A DNA stretch of 49,849 nucleotides from Siculibacillus sp. Its GTDB lineage: Bacteria; Pseudomonadota; Alphaproteobacteria; Rhizobiales; Ancalomicrobiaceae. How positions within the stretch are numbered: the first letter of the stretch is position 1; each line of letters begins with the position of its first letter. Positions 14,507 through 24,645 of the stretch are shown piece by piece. A program made the position numbers and the translations under genes. The stretch covers positions 1-49,849 of the forward strand of contig JAOTSD010000028.1 in NCBI GenBank assembly GCA_030247555.1, written 5' to 3'. The notes below the pieces were generated by a model. That model did no database searches, was not told where the DNA came from, and saw nothing but the letters and a program-made list of their open reading frames with translations.

Positions 14507-16162
14507 ATGGCTCGACCAGTCGAGACAAAGGCATTCACGCTCGAGGAGATGGGCTACACTCTCTTCCTCGCGCTTCTGGCCGTCGTCTGTGTGATCATCG
14601 CCGGCAAGGCGTGGGAACCGCAGATGGCCATCCACGCAGCTGTCGGCGCGGTCTTCGCGGCGATCGGCATCTTCCTGATCATCAAGGGCTACAACGATCG
14701 CAGCGGCCAGCCGGCCCAGACGGTCGACGGCAAGCCCAACTACAACCTCGGGCCGGTGAAGTTCGCTTCCGTGGCTTCGATGTTCTGGGGTGTCGCCGGC
14801 TTCCTCGTCGGCGTGATCGCCGCCTCGCAGTTGGCCTTCCCCTTCCTGAACTTCGACCTCCAGTGGATCCAGTTCGGGCGCCTGCGTCCGCTGCACACTT
14901 CGGCGGTCATCTTCGCCTTCGGCGGCAACGTGCTGCTGGCGACGTCCATCTACGTCGTGCAGCGCACCACCCAGGCCCGCATGCCCGGCATCGTCACGCC
15001 GTGGTTCATCGTGCTCGGCTACAACGCCTTCATCGTGATCGCCGGCACGGGCTACCTGCTGGGCGTCACCCAGGCGCAGGAATATGCCGAGCCGGAATGG
15101 TACGCCGACCTCTGGTTGACCGTCGTGTGGGTGGTCTACCTTCTCGCCTATCTGGGCACGCTGTGGAAGCGTAAGGAAGCCCACATCTACGTGGCCAACT
15201 GGTTCTATCTGTCCTTCATCGTCACCGTCGCCATGTTGCACCTGGGCAACAACGTCCGCGTGCCGGTGTCGGTGTTCTCGTATCAGTCCGTCCAGGTGTT
15301 CTCGGGTGTCCAGAACGCCATGGTCCAGTGGTGGTACGGCCACAACGCGGTCGGCTTCTTCCTGACCGCCGCGTTCCTCGGCATCATGTACTACTTCGTG
15401 CCGAAGCGGGCCGAGCGTCCGGTCTACTCCTACCGGCTGTCGATCATCCACTTCTGGGCTCTGATCTTCCTCTACATCTGGGCCGGCCCGCATCACCTGC
15501 ACTACACCGCCCTTCCGGAATGGGCCTCGACCCTCGGCATGACCTTCTCGATCATGCTGTGGATGCCGTCCTGGGGTGGCATGATCAACGGTCTGATGAC
15601 GCTCTCGGGCGCTTGGGACAAGCTCCGCACCGACCCGGTGCTGCGCATGCTCGTCGTGTCCGTCGCCTTCTACGGCATGTCGACCTTCGAAGGTCCGCTC
15701 ATGTCGATCAAGGCGGTGAACGGCCTCAGCCACTACACCGACTGGACCGTCGGCCACGTGCACTCCGGTGCTCTGGGCTGGGTCGGCTTCGTCTCCTTCG
15801 GCGCTCTCTACTGCTTGTTCCCCTGGCTGTGGAACAAGAAGGAGATGTGGTCGCTGAAGCTGGTCAGCTGGCACTTCTGGACCGCCACCATCGGCATCGT
15901 GTTCTACATCTGCGCCATGTGGGTGTCGGGCATCATGCAGGGCCTGATGTGGCGCGCCTACGACAAGCTCGGCTTCCTCGAGTACTCGTTCATCGAGACC
16001 GTGGCCGCCATGCATCCCTACTATGTGATCCGCGCCACCGGTGGTCTGCTGTTCCTCGTCGGAGCGCTGATCATGGTCTACAACCTGTACATGACCGTGG
16101 TTCATGGCGAGGACGCCGAGAGCGCCACCGCCGGTTCCCCGGCTCTGGCACCGGCCGAGTGA
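14507..16162 (+). CDS. ccoN: cbb3-type cytochrome c oxidase subunit I
   Basis: 551 aa, catalytic subunit of the high-affinity proton-pumping oxidase in the inner membrane. It reduces O2 at the haem b3-CuB site. Multiple membrane helices are evident. Ligand-bearing stretches include [14 protein letters not shown] (low-spin haem His), [13 protein letters not shown] (CuB His), [12 protein letters not shown] (CuB His pair) and [13 protein letters not shown]. The ATG at 14507 follows ACGGGGCGA. It is first of ccoNOQP, 13 bp before ccoO, with a FixK box 212 bp upstream. Length is typical. Confidence 0.98.
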   Translation: MARPVETKAFTLEEMGYTLFLALLAVVCVIIAGKAWEPQMAIHAAVGAVFAAIGIFLIIKGYNDRSGQPAQTVDGKPNYNLGPVKFASVASMFWGVAGFLVGVIAASQLAFPFLNFDLQWIQFGRLRPLHTSAVIFAFGGNVLLATSIYVVQRTTQARMPGIVTPWFIVLGYNAFIVIAGTGYLLGVTQAQEYAEPEWYADLWLTVVWVVYLLAYLGTLWKRKEAHIYVANWFYLSFIVTVAMLHLGNNVRVPVSVFSYQSVQVFSGVQNAMVQWWYGHNAVGFFLTAAFLGIMYYFVPKRAERPVYSYRLSIIHFWALIFLYIWAGPHHLHYTALPEWASTLGMTFSIMLWMPSWGGMINGLMTLSGAWDKLRTDPVLRMLVVSVAFYGMSTFEGPLMSIKAVNGLSHYTDWTVGHVHSGALGWVGFVSFGALYCLFPWLWNKKEMWSLKLVSWHFWTATIGIVFYICAMWVSGIMQGLMWRAYDKLGFLEYSFIETVAAMHPYYVIRATGGLLFLVGALIMVYNLYMTVVHGEDAESATAGSPALAPAE

Positions 16163-16175
16163 AGGAGCGCGAGTC

Positions 16176-16910
16176 ATGTCTCTGATGGAAAAGCACGCCA
16201 TCTTCGAGAAGAACTCGATCGTTCTTCTCGTCGGCATCCTCCTCATGGTCGCCATCGGCGGCCTGGTGGAGATCGTCCCGCTCTTCTACCTGAAGAGCAC
16301 GATCGAGAAGGTGGAGGGCATGCGTCCCTACACCCCGCTCGAACTGGCGGGACGCAACATCTACATCCGTGAAGGCTGCTACAATTGCCACAGCCAGATG
16401 ATCCGTCCGATGCGCGACGAGATCGAACGCTACGGCCACTTCAGCCTCGCGGCGGAATCCATGTACGACCATCCGTTCCAGTGGAGCTCCAAGCGCACCG
16501 GTCCGGATCTGGCGCGCGTCGGCAACAAGTATTCCGACAAGTGGCAGGTCGAACACCTCGCCAATCCGCGCTCGGTCGTGCCGGACAGCATCATGCCGGG
16601 ATACGCCTTCCTGGCGAAGAACGAGTTGGACACCAGACATCTCAAGGCCATGGTGGAAACCCATGCGCTGGTCGGAGTGCCCTACACCGCGGACCAGATC
16701 GCCAACGTGGCGGCCGACGTCGCGGCTCAGGCCAACCCCGACGACAAGAACGTCGACGCTATGCTGAAGCGCTACCCCAAGTCGGTCGCGCGTGACTTCG
16801 ACGGCAATGCCGCCAAGGTCACCGAGATGGACGCCATGGTCGCCTATCTGCAGATGCTCGGCACCCTGGTGGACTTCAAGCTCTACGACGACAAGGCGAA
16901 TCTCCGTTGA
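16176..16910 (+). CDS. ccoO: cbb3-type oxidase subunit II (mono-haem cytochrome c)
   Basis: 244 aa. One N-terminal membrane anchor (residues 14-38) holds a periplasmic cytochrome c domain. The haem c motif is CYNCH at 68-72, followed by [10 protein letters not shown]. The conserved stretch [18 protein letters not shown] and the axial Met region SIMPGYAFL are as expected. It passes electrons from CcoP to CcoN. The ATG has GAAGGAGCG upstream and the gene is tightly packed with ccoN and ccoQ. Confidence 0.98.
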   Translation: MSLMEKHAIFEKNSIVLLVGILLMVAIGGLVEIVPLFYLKSTIEKVEGMRPYTPLELAGRNIYIREGCYNCHSQMIRPMRDEIERYGHFSLAAESMYDHPFQWSSKRTGPDLARVGNKYSDKWQVEHLANPRSVVPDSIMPGYAFLAKNELDTRHLKAMVETHALVGVPYTADQIANVAADVAAQANPDDKNVDAMLKRYPKSVARDFDGNAAKVTEMDAMVAYLQMLGTLVDFKLYDDKANLR

Positions 16911-16923
16911 GTGGGGTGATCAC

Positions 16924-17076
16924 ATGAGCACCTACAACTCTCTTGCGGAATTCGCCCAGACGTGGGGTCTGGTCTACTTCTTCGTCATCTTCGCGGGGGT
17001 CCTCGTCTACGCTCTGTGGCCGTCCAACAGGCGGTCCTTCGACGAGGCCTCGCGCGTCCCCCTGCGGGAGGATTGA
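16924..17076 (+). CDS. ccoQ: cbb3-type oxidase small subunit CcoQ
   Basis: 50 aa, a single membrane helix (about residues 14-32, TWGLVYFFVIFAGVLVYALWP) followed by the family tail SNRRSFDEASRVPL. It stabilises the assembled oxidase, with no redox centre. The ATG at 16924 follows GTGGGGTGATC. It lies 13 bp after ccoO and 3 bp before ccoP. Confidence 0.96.
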   Translation: MSTYNSLAEFAQTWGLVYFFVIFAGVLVYALWPSNRRSFDEASRVPLRED

Positions 17077-17079
17077 TCC

Positions 17080-17940
17080 ATGGCACAGCAGGAACTCGAC
17101 CATCTGTCGGGTCAAACGACGACCGGCCACGAATGGGACGGTCTGAAGGAACTGAACACGCCGCTGCCGAAGTGGTGGCTCTACGTGTTCTACGCATGCA
17201 TCATCTGGTCGTTCGGTTACTTCTTGTTCTATCCCTCCTGGCCGATGGTGAGCGACTACACCAAGGGCCTGTGGGGTGCGACCATGCGCTCCGACTCGAT
17301 CGCCGCCTACGAGACCGGCATCAAGGACCGCCTCGCTCGCGCCAAGATCCCGGCCGACGCCTCCGTCGACCAGATCAAGGGCAACAAGGACTTCCTCGAG
17401 TTCGCCATGGCGAACGGCAAGGCGGCCTTCGGCGACAACTGCGCCCCGTGCCACGGCTCGGGTGCGACCGGCGCTCCGGGATATCCGAGCCTGCAGGACG
17501 ACGACTGGCTGTGGGGCGGCAAGCTCGCCGACGTCTACCAGACGATCCGTTACGGCATCCGCTCGGGTCATTCTCAGGCGCGTGACAGCCAGATGCCGAA
17601 CTTCGGCAAGGACGGCGTGCTCAAGAAGGAAGAGATGACCGCGGTCGCCGACTACGTCGTCTCCCTGTCCGATACTTCGGTCAAGGGCACCGACGCCGGC
17701 AAGAAGCTGTTCTCGGACAACTGCGCCGCCTGTCACGGCGAGGACGCCAAGGGCAATCTCGAACTCGGCGCGCCCAACCTCGCCGACAAGATCTGGCTCT
17801 ACGGCGGCGGGTCGGCCAAGGTCATCGCGCAGATGAACGTGGCCTCCCACGGCGTCATGCCGGCCTGGGAAGATCGTCTCGACCCGATCACCGTCAAGTC
17901 GCTGGCCGTCTACGTCCACTCGCTGGGCGGCGGCAAGTGA
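17080..17940 (+). CDS. ccoP: cbb3-type oxidase subunit III (di-haem cytochrome c)
   Basis: 286 aa. A cytoplasmic N-terminus including the conserved HEWDGLKELNTPLPKWW, one membrane helix (about 32-52), then two cytochrome c domains with haem motifs CAPCH at 121-125 and CAACH at 215-219. It accepts electrons from soluble c-type cytochromes and feeds CcoO. The ATG at 17080 is 3 bp after the ccoQ stop. Two hairpins follow the gene and probably end the ccoNOQP transcript. Confidence 0.98.
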   Translation: MAQQELDHLSGQTTTGHEWDGLKELNTPLPKWWLYVFYACIIWSFGYFLFYPSWPMVSDYTKGLWGATMRSDSIAAYETGIKDRLARAKIPADASVDQIKGNKDFLEFAMANGKAAFGDNCAPCHGSGATGAPGYPSLQDDDWLWGGKLADVYQTIRYGIRSGHSQARDSQMPNFGKDGVLKKEEMTAVADYVVSLSDTSVKGTDAGKKLFSDNCAACHGEDAKGNLELGAPNLADKIWLYGGGSAKVIAQMNVASHGVMPAWEDRLDPITVKSLAVYVHSLGGGK

Positions 17941-17952
17941 TCTCACGACTTC

Positions 17953-17980
17953 ACGGGGGAGGGGGCGACCTCTCCCCCGT
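17953..17980 (+). terminator. First hairpin after ccoP
   Basis: ACGGGGGAG (17953-17961) pairs with CTCCCCCGT (17972-17980) around a 10-nt loop. No T tract follows. It is probably a 3'-end stabiliser or weak terminator. Confidence 0.5.
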
Positions 17981-18016
17981 CGACTTCGGCGGCCGGTGAC
18001 GGTGCGCCACGACCCG

Positions 18017-18041
18017 GAGGGAGACGCATGCCGTCTCCCTC
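18017..18041 (+). terminator. Intrinsic terminator after ccoP
   Basis: GAGGGAGACG (18017-18026) pairs perfectly with CGTCTCCCTC (18032-18041), loop CATGC, followed by GTTCGTTT. This is the better terminator of the pair and would separate ccoNOQP from ccoGHIS. Confidence 0.65.
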
Positions 18042-18289
18042 GTTCGTTTGACGGAGGGCGGAACGGGAATGCGGCGTTCGTCCGGCCGGCCGAAGGAGGC
18101 GAACACGCATCCGTGGCTTGCGCCGGCGACGATCCCGCCCTAGAGCCTCGCCACGGGTCGTCGGCGGAGGCCGGCGACCGGGACGCCCGTACGGTCGATC
18201 GTGTCCCGGGAGGGGGCGACGAAGCCGCGAAGGGGCGAAAGAAGCAGGCCGGACTCGGGTCCGATCGAAGTGCGAGGGGAATGGACGGG

Positions 18290-19735
18290 ATGAATGCGGC
18301 GAAGGGTGGCGAGGGCGGAGGCGGGAGTCTCTACGCCGATCAGGCCAAGATGTACCCGGCGGCGGTTTCCGGCACCTTCCGCAGGATCAAATGGGGGATC
18401 CTGGCGATCGGTCTCGCCATCTACTATTTCCTGCCCTTCCTGCGCTGGACCCGCGCCCCCGGCCAGCCCGACCAGGCGATCCTGCTCGATCTGCCCGGGC
18501 GGCGGTTCTATTTCTTTTTCATCGAGATCTGGCCGCAGGAGGTCTACTACGTCACCGGGCTGATGATCATCGCGGCCTTCGTGCTGTTCCTGATGAACGC
18601 CGTGGCCGGCCGCATCTGGTGCGGCTATCTCTGCCCGCAGACGGTGTGGACCGATCTCTACTTCGCCGTCGCCCGGTTCTTCCAAGGTGACCGCCGCGAT
18701 CAGATGAAGCTCGATCGGGCGCCCTGGAGCCTCGACAAGCTCTGGCGCAAGGCGGCGACCCACTTCATCTGGATCATGATCGCCTGGTGGACGGGTGGCG
18801 CCTGGGTCCTCTATTTCGCCGATGCGCCGACGTTGGTGAAGGAGCTGATCACCTTCCAGGCGCCGTCGATCGCCTACATCTGGATCGGCATCCTGACCGC
18901 GTCGACCTACGTTCTCGCCGGTTTCGCCCGTGAACAGGTCTGTCTCTACATGTGCCCCTGGCCGCGCATCCAGGCGGCGCTGACCGACGAATGGGCGCTC
19001 AACGTCTCCTATCGCGTCGACCGCGGCGAACCGCGCGGCTCGCTGAAGCAGAACAACAAGCTGCGTGCCCAGGGGCAACCGGCCGGCGACTGCATCGACT
19101 GCGGCCAATGCGTCGCCGCCTGCCCGACCGGGGTCGACATCCGCGAGGGCCTGCAGATGGGCTGCATCCAATGCGGCCTGTGCATCGACGCCTGCGATCG
19201 GGTGATGGAGAAGCTCGACAAGCCGATCCGCCTGATCGGCTACGACACCGACATCAACATCGAGCGCCGCGCCCGCGGCGAGGGCGCCATCCATCGTTAC
19301 GTGCGCGCCCGCACGATGATCTATGTCGTGCTGATCGTCGTCGTGGCGGTGGTGATGGGCTGGCGTCTGTCGACCCGCGCCACCGTCGGCCTCAACGTCC
19401 TCCACGACCGGAACCCCCAATACGTCACCAATTCCGACGGTTCGATCCGCAACGGCTACACCGTGCGCCTGCTCAACAAGGAGCCGCATATCCGTGATCT
19501 GACGCTGTCGGTGACCGGCCTGCCATCGGGCGCCCGGATCGATTCGGCGAGCTTGGCGAAGCGCGACGGCGAACGGCTGGTCTTCACCATCGAGCCGGAT
19601 CAGACCCGCGAGGTCCGCGTCCAGGTACTGGTGCCGCCGGATGCGAAGATCGGGGCTTCGAGCGACGTCGTCTTCGTCGTCGCCGCCCCGGATGGCGAGA
19701 CGGCGCGGGCCAAGGACTTCTTCAAGGCGCCCTGA
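18290..19735 (+). CDS. ccoG: cbb3 oxidase accessory protein CcoG (Fe-S, copper reduction)
   Basis: 481 aa from the ATG at 18290, chosen for the GAGGGG ribosome site 8-9 nt before it. An ATG at 18281 is also in frame. It is a polytopic membrane protein with two 4Fe-4S ferredoxin motifs, C268/C271/C274/C278P and C292/C295/C298/C302, plus membrane-edge cysteine pairs in CGYLCP (111-116) and VCLYMCPWP (217-225). Family members reduce Cu(II) for CuB insertion into cbb3 oxidase. The C-terminal third is an Ig-like periplasmic domain. First gene of ccoGHIS. Confidence 0.95.
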   Translation: MNAAKGGEGGGGSLYADQAKMYPAAVSGTFRRIKWGILAIGLAIYYFLPFLRWTRAPGQPDQAILLDLPGRRFYFFFIEIWPQEVYYVTGLMIIAAFVLFLMNAVAGRIWCGYLCPQTVWTDLYFAVARFFQGDRRDQMKLDRAPWSLDKLWRKAATHFIWIMIAWWTGGAWVLYFADAPTLVKELITFQAPSIAYIWIGILTASTYVLAGFAREQVCLYMCPWPRIQAALTDEWALNVSYRVDRGEPRGSLKQNNKLRAQGQPAGDCIDCGQCVAACPTGVDIREGLQMGCIQCGLCIDACDRVMEKLDKPIRLIGYDTDINIERRARGEGAIHRYVRARTMIYVVLIVVVAVVMGWRLSTRATVGLNVLHDRNPQYVTNSDGSIRNGYTVRLLNKEPHIRDLTLSVTGLPSGARIDSASLAKRDGERLVFTIEPDQTREVRVQVLVPPDAKIGASSDVVFVVAAPDGETARAKDFFKAP

Positions 19736-19906
19736 GGCGCGTCGTTCGGCCGGTCGCGATCGATCGGCCGGGCAGGGTGGCCGGCGCCGCCCACGACGAG
19801 AGGGCGCGACCATGGCCGCGCCGCCGACCTCCGGAAACGGAGGAGACCCCGATGGTGGTGAGGCCGGTCCGGTACCCGAGGGTCGGGCCCGCAGATGGAG
19901 GGATCC

Positions 19907-20434
19907 ATGCCGACGTCCCTGAACGAGAAGCGCGAGCCCGAGAACGGCGGCTACCGCCTCACCGGTCGCCACGTCCTCTTCATTCTGCTCGGCGCTTTCG
20001 CCTTCGTCTTCGCCGTGAACGGTGTGATGATCTGGAAGGCGCTCGATTCCTTCCCCGGCGTCGTCACCCAGTCGTCCTACCGCGACAGCCAGCGCTTCAA
20101 TCGCTCGATCGCCGAGGCCCAGGCCCAGGCGTCGCGTGGGTGGCGGGTCGACGCCAAGGCGGAACGGGTGACCGACGGTCGCGTCGTCGTCCGCCTCGAG
20201 GCGCACGACGCCGCCGGTGCGCCGATCTCCGGCGTCGCCTTCAAGGCGATGCTGCTGCACCCGGCCAACCGCGCCCACGACCATGTCGTGCCGCTTCAGA
20301 AGGTCGCCGGCGCCGACGGCGCCTTCGAGGGCGCCGCCACGGGTGTCACGGAAGGCAAATGGGGCCTCGAGATCCTCGGCGAGAACGACGCCGGCCTCGT
20401 CTTCCGCTCCGAGAATTCGCTCTTCCTGCGCTGA
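19907..20434 (+). CDS. ccoH: cbb3 oxidase assembly protein CcoH (FixH)
   Basis: 175 aa. A cytoplasmic N-terminus leads to one membrane helix (about 23-44, HVLFILLGAFAFVFAVNGVM) and a periplasmic FixH domain beginning with the conserved FPGVVTQSSYRDSQRFNR. It associates with the oxidase during assembly and is needed for stable cbb3. The ATG at 19907 follows GGAGGGATCC. It lies 171 bp after ccoG and 50 bp before ccoI. Confidence 0.95.
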   Translation: MPTSLNEKREPENGGYRLTGRHVLFILLGAFAFVFAVNGVMIWKALDSFPGVVTQSSYRDSQRFNRSIAEAQAQASRGWRVDAKAERVTDGRVVVRLEAHDAAGAPISGVAFKAMLLHPANRAHDHVVPLQKVAGADGAFEGAATGVTEGKWGLEILGENDAGLVFRSENSLFLR

Positions 20435-20484
20435 GCCCACCCGTCGACCGGGTGCCTCTCCCTCACCAGCCGAGCGCCGCGCGC

Positions 20485-22734
20485 ATGACCGAGACCGATC
20501 GCGACTGGGACGCTTTCGCCACGCCGAAGGCCGACGGGAGCGTCCACATGGACCTCGCCGTCGAAGGCATCACCTGCGCCGCCTGCATGTCGACGATCGA
20601 GCGCGGTCTCGGCAGGCTGCCCGGCGTCACCGAGGCGCGAGTCAACCTCACCACCCGCCGCCTCGCCCTCGACTGGAAGCCGGGCGAGACCGGCGCGGGT
20701 GCCATCGTTCGCCGGCTGGAGAGACTCGGCTATCGCGCCCATCCCTTCGATCCCGGCCGTCGCTCGGCCGAGGAAGAGGCGGAAGCCAAGGAACTGCTGC
20801 GGTGCATGAGCGTCGCCGGCTTCGGCGCGATGAACATCATGCTGCTGTCGGTGTCGGTGTGGGCCGGCAACGCCTCCGACATCGACGCGCCGACCCGCGA
20901 CCTCTTCCATTGGATCTCGGCGCTGATCGCCATCCCGGTGATCGCCTATTCCGGGCGGCCGTTCTTCCGCTCGGCCGCTCGCGCCCTCGCCGTCTTCCGC
21001 ACCAACATGGACGTGCCGATCACGATCGGCGTCGTCGGCACTCTCGCGCTCTCGCTCTTCGAGACCATGCGCTCCGCCGAGCACGCCTTCTTCGATTCGG
21101 TGGTGATGCTGCTGTTCTTCCTGCTGACCGGCCGCTTCCTCGACCACAACATGCGGCGGCGAACCCGGTCCGTCGCCGAAAACGTCGCCGCGCTCAGGGT
21201 CGACTCGGCCGCCCGCATCCTCCCCGACGGCTCGGTCCGCGAAGTGCCGCTCTCCAAGGTCTCCGCCGGCGATCTGGTGCTGGTGAGCCCCGGCGAGCGC
21301 GTCTCGGTCGACGGCGTCGTCGAGGACGGCACCTCCGACATCGACCAGAGCCTGGTCACCGGTGAGACCACCCTGGTCAGCGTCGGGCCCGGCGCCGTCG
21401 TCTACGCCGGCACGCTCAACGTCGGCGGCCTCCTCAGGGTCCGCGTCACCGCCGCGGCCGAGGGGACCCTTCTCGACGAGGTCAACACCCTGCTCGAGAG
21501 CGCCGCGCAGGCGAAGTCGAAATACATGCGTCTGGCCGACCGCGCCGCCGGCGCCTATGCCCCGATCGTCCACGCGTCGGCCTTCCTCACCCTGCTCGGA
21601 TGGTGGACCCTCTCCGATCGCGGCTTCGCCGACAGCATGGTGATCGCCGTTTCGGTGCTGATCATCACCTGCCCCTGCGCCCTCGCCCTCGCCATCCCGG
21701 CGGTGCAGGTCGTCACCTCGGGCATGCTGTTCAAGGCCGGGATCCTCCTTCACTCGGGCGATGCCATCGAGCGTCTCGCCGCGGTCGACACCGTCGTCTT
21801 CGACAAGACCGGGACCCTCACCTTGCCGGAGCCCCGCCTCCTCGATCGCGATGCGATCGATCCCGATCGGCTGGAGCGCGCTGGCCGCCTCGCGCGCGCC
21901 AGCCGCCATCCCCTCGGTCGGGCCCTGGCCGAAGTCACCCGCGCCGTGGCGCCGCCGGTCGAGGTGCGCGAGGAGCCCGGCCGCGGCATCGAGGCGACGA
22001 TCGACGGACGCATCGAACGGCTCGGATCGCCGGACTTCTGCGGGGTCGATCCCGAAGCGGTCGCGGCGGTGCTGGCCCGCTTCCGCGGCGCCTCGCTGGT
22101 CGCCCACCGGGCGGAAGGCGAAGCGCCGGTGCTCTTCGCCTTCGAACAGGGCCTGCGCCGCGACGCACGCGAGGTGATCGATCGGTTGAAGGCCCTCGGT
22201 CTCGCCGTCGAGATCCTGTCGGGCGACCGCGAGGCGGCGGTGGCCGAAGCCGCCGCCACTCTCGGCGTCTCGGCTTTCGCCGCCCAACTCGGGCCGACCG
22301 ACAAGATCGCCCGGCTCGAGGCGCTGAAGGCGGCCGGCCACAAAGTGCTGATGGTCGGCGACGGACTCAACGACGCGCCGGCGCTCGCCGCCGCCCACGT
22401 GTCGCTGTCACCGGTGACGGCGGTCCACCTGTCGCAGGCCGCCGCCGACGCCGTCTTCCTCGGTGATCGCCTCGCCCCGGTGGTGACGGCGCTGACCGTC
22501 GCCCGCCGCGCCCGCGCCGCCATGATCCAGAACCTGTGGCTGTCGGTGATCTACAACGTGATCGCGGTGCCGGTCGCGGTGGCCGGCTACGTGACGCCGC
22601 TGATCGCGGCGCTGGCCATGTCCGGCTCCTCGGTCCTCGTCACGCTCAACGCCCTGCGGCTGCGCATCGGCGGCGGCGACCGCGGGGGCGAGCCGCCCTC
22701 GGCGGCGGTGGAGCCCGGGTTCGCCCGCTCTTGA
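20485..22734 (+). CDS. ccoI: Copper-transporting P1B-ATPase CcoI
   Basis: 749 aa. An N-terminal heavy-metal-associated domain has CAAC at 31-34. Eight membrane helices follow the P1B layout, with the ion-path motif CPC at 396-398. The actuator TGE is at 292-294, the phosphorylated Asp is D440 in DKTGT, and GDGLNDAPAL is near the C-terminal side. CcoI/FixI exports Cu(I) to the periplasm for insertion into cbb3 oxidase rather than for detoxification. The gene lies between ccoH and ccoS, the standard order. Confidence 0.97.
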   Translation: MTETDRDWDAFATPKADGSVHMDLAVEGITCAACMSTIERGLGRLPGVTEARVNLTTRRLALDWKPGETGAGAIVRRLERLGYRAHPFDPGRRSAEEEAEAKELLRCMSVAGFGAMNIMLLSVSVWAGNASDIDAPTRDLFHWISALIAIPVIAYSGRPFFRSAARALAVFRTNMDVPITIGVVGTLALSLFETMRSAEHAFFDSVVMLLFFLLTGRFLDHNMRRRTRSVAENVAALRVDSAARILPDGSVREVPLSKVSAGDLVLVSPGERVSVDGVVEDGTSDIDQSLVTGETTLVSVGPGAVVYAGTLNVGGLLRVRVTAAAEGTLLDEVNTLLESAAQAKSKYMRLADRAAGAYAPIVHASAFLTLLGWWTLSDRGFADSMVIAVSVLIITCPCALALAIPAVQVVTSGMLFKAGILLHSGDAIERLAAVDTVVFDKTGTLTLPEPRLLDRDAIDPDRLERAGRLARASRHPLGRALAEVTRAVAPPVEVREEPGRGIEATIDGRIERLGSPDFCGVDPEAVAAVLARFRGASLVAHRAEGEAPVLFAFEQGLRRDAREVIDRLKALGLAVEILSGDREAAVAEAAATLGVSAFAAQLGPTDKIARLEALKAAGHKVLMVGDGLNDAPALAAAHVSLSPVTAVHLSQAAADAVFLGDRLAPVVTALTVARRARAAMIQNLWLSVIYNVIAVPVAVAGYVTPLIAALAMSGSSVLVTLNALRLRIGGGDRGGEPPSAAVEPGFARS

Positions 22735-22825
22735 CCGGTGTGGCGAGCCGGCGCAGGGATGATCCTCGGCGCCGGTCGCGGGACGGAACGCACCCGACGC
22801 CGCCCGGCGCAGGAAAAGGGAAGCC

Positions 22826-23017
22826 ATGGACGTCCTGATCTTCTTGATCCCCATCGCCATCGGCCTCGGCCTCCTCGGGCTCTTCGCCTTCATGTGGAGC
22901 CTCAAGTCCGGCCAGTACGAGGATCTCGAAGGTGCCGGCTGGCGCATCCTCGACGACAGCGATCTGCCGGAGCGGCCGCCGGTGGTGAAATCGACGGAAG
23001 CCTCGAAGGCGGAGTGA
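22826..23017 (+). CDS. ccoS: cbb3 oxidase maturation protein CcoS
   Basis: 63 aa, one N-terminal membrane helix (LIFLIPIAIGLGLLGLFAFM) and the hallmark SGQYEDLEGAGWRIL with the acidic DDSD tail. It is required for haem b and CuB insertion into CcoN. The ATG at 22826 follows AAAAGGGAAG. Last gene of ccoGHIS, 91 bp after ccoI. Confidence 0.95.
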   Translation: MDVLIFLIPIAIGLGLLGLFAFMWSLKSGQYEDLEGAGWRILDDSDLPERPPVVKSTEASKAE

Positions 23018-23063
23018 TCCGGACGGCTCCCGCCGAGCGCTCGCGACGAAGAACCTTCACGGC

Positions 23064-23098
23064 GAAAAAGAACGGCCCCGGTGTCGCCACCGAGGCCG
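23064..23098 (-). terminator. Intrinsic terminator of hemA (minus strand)
   Basis: Stem CGGCC/GGCCG (23073-23077 with 23094-23098) plus CGGTG/CACCG (23079-23083 with 23088-23092), one mismatch, 4-nt loop. Read on the minus strand it is followed by TTCTTTTT (complement of 23065-23072), 40 bases beyond the hemA stop. The stem may also end ccoGHIS transcripts coming from the other side. Confidence 0.75.
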
Positions 23099-23137
23099 AT
23101 GGGTGCGGGCAGGGCCACGCACTCGGGAGAAGAAGGG

Positions 23138-24433
23138 TCAGCCGCCCGAACGAGGAACCGCGACGCGGGTCACCGGCGGGGTGATCTCGTCGGTGTCCTC
23201 ATCGAGGTGGACCGGGCCGGTCAGCGGCAGGCCGAGCTTAGACCACACGTCGACCAGCGCGTCCCTGAGGGCGGCGACCAGCGCGTCGTCGTGGAACGGT
23301 GTCGGCGTGACGCGCAGCCGCTCGGTGCCGCGCGGTACGGTCGGATAGTTGATCGGCTGGATGTAGATGCCGTGCTCCTCGAGCAGCATGTCCGATGCCT
23401 TCTTGCACAGGTCCGGATCGCCCACCATCACCGGCACGATGTGGGTGGCGGTCGGCATCACCGGCAGGCCGGCGGCGCCGAGCACGTCCTTGGTGCGCTG
23501 CGCCTGACGCTGCTGCATGTCGCGCTCGGCCGAGGAGCGCTTGAGGTGACGGATCGAGGCCGCCGCAGCCGCGGCGATCGCCGGGGGCAGAGCGGTGGTG
23601 AAGATGAAGCCCGGCGCGTAGGAGCGCACCGCGTCGCAGATCGCCTGGGTCGAGGTGATGTAGCCGCCGAGCGTGCCGAAGGCCTTGGCCAGCGTCCCCT
23701 CGATGACGTCGATGCGGTGCATCAGGCCCTCGCGATCGGCGATGCCGCCGCCGCGCGAGCCGTACATGCCGACCGCGTGCACTTCGTCGATGTAGGTGAG
23801 TGCGCCGTACTTCTCCGCGAGGTCGCAGATCTCGCGGATCGGCGAGACGTCGCCGTCCATCGAGTAGACGCTCTCGAAGACGATCAGCTTGGCGCGGCCC
23901 GGCTCGGCCGCCTCGAGCAGTTCCTCGAGGTGCTCGACGTCGTTGTGACGCCAGAGCTTCTTCTCGCAGCCGGAGCGCCGGATGCCTTCGATCATCGAAG
24001 CGTGGTTGAGCTCGTCCGAGAGGATCAGGCAGTTCGGCAGGAGCCGGGCGATGGTCGAGATGCCGGCCTCGTTGGAGACGAAGCCGGAGGTGAAGACGAG
24101 GCCCGCCTCCTTGCCGTGCAGGTCGGCGAGCTCGGCCTCGAGCTCGACCAGCGGATGGGAGGTGCCGGAGATGTTGCGGGTGCCGCCGGCACCGGTGCCG
24201 AGCCCTTGGGCGGTCTCGATCATCGCACCGAGCACGCTCTGGTGCTGGCCCATGCCGAGATAGTCGTTGGAGCACCACACCACGATCTCGCGCGGCTCGG
24301 TCTCCTTGCCCTCCTTGCGCCACAGGGCGCGGGGGAAACGACCGACGATGCGTTCGAGATCGGCGAATACCCGGTAGCGCTTCTCGGCCTTGAGCTGGTC
24401 GATCGCGTCTTCGAAAATCGACTGATAGTTCAT
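23138..24433 (-). CDS. hemA: 5-aminolevulinate synthase
   Basis: 431 aa. This PLP enzyme condenses glycine and succinyl-CoA to 5-aminolevulinate, the first haem step in the alphaproteobacterial C4 pathway. Features: [24 protein letters not shown], the cofactor Asp in YIDEVHAVG (D216), and the Schiff-base lysine K250 in GTLAKAFG. The ATG at 24433 begins [21 protein letters not shown], typical for the family. A FixK box and a matching -10 element lie about 180-226 bp upstream. Low-O2 induction would supply haem for the cbb3 oxidase nearby. Confidence 0.97.
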   Translation of the reverse strand: MNYQSIFEDAIDQLKAEKRYRVFADLERIVGRFPRALWRKEGKETEPREIVVWCSNDYLGMGQHQSVLGAMIETAQGLGTGAGGTRNISGTSHPLVELEAELADLHGKEAGLVFTSGFVSNEAGISTIARLLPNCLILSDELNHASMIEGIRRSGCEKKLWRHNDVEHLEELLEAAEPGRAKLIVFESVYSMDGDVSPIREICDLAEKYGALTYIDEVHAVGMYGSRGGGIADREGLMHRIDVIEGTLAKAFGTLGGYITSTQAICDAVRSYAPGFIFTTALPPAIAAAAAASIRHLKRSSAERDMQQRQAQRTKDVLGAAGLPVMPTATHIVPVMVGDPDLCKKASDMLLEEHGIYIQPINYPTVPRGTERLRVTPTPFHDDALVAALRDALVDVWSKLGLPLTGPVHLDEDTDEITPPVTRVAVPRSGG

Positions 24434-24618
24434 GTCCGTCCTCGAGCCCCTCTTCCGGGTCTGCTTGGTACTCTCGCCGCCGAACCGGTGAAACGAAGGT
24501 CTGACCCCGCTGCACCGCCCCTCATCGATGGCGTTCGTCGTTCGTCTTCTCCGACCGCCGCGATCGTCTTGGACGATCGTCTGACAGAAGCCTGCCTCCA
24601 CGCTCCCGCCGGTCTCCA

Positions 24619-24624
24619 ATTAGA
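24619..24624 (-). promoter_or_regulatory. -10 element of hemA promoter
   Basis: TCTAAT on the minus strand (5 of 6 to TATAAT). It predicts a start near 24612, placing the FixK box centre at about -40.5 and leaving a leader of about 179 nt before hemA. Confidence 0.5.
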
Positions 24625-24645
24625 CTTACAGGAATTCGAGGTACT

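Larger units (their letters stand above)
17941..18289. other. ccoP-ccoG intergenic region
   Basis: 349 bp holding two hairpins after ccoP and then about 250 bp with no clear promoter or FixK box. A TTGACG at 18049-18054 lacks a matching -10 element. The open frame continuing upstream from ccoG through this region has low-complexity composition and is not considered coding. Confidence 0.5.

Noticed and set aside
14213-16255. 680-aa minus-strand frame opposite ccoN
   Set aside because: Antisense shadow of ccoN, which has every family hallmark. The antisense frame is His/Asp/Glu-rich and featureless.
18048-18076. TTGACG as -35 of a ccoG promoter
   Set aside because: No -10-like hexamer 16-18 bp downstream.
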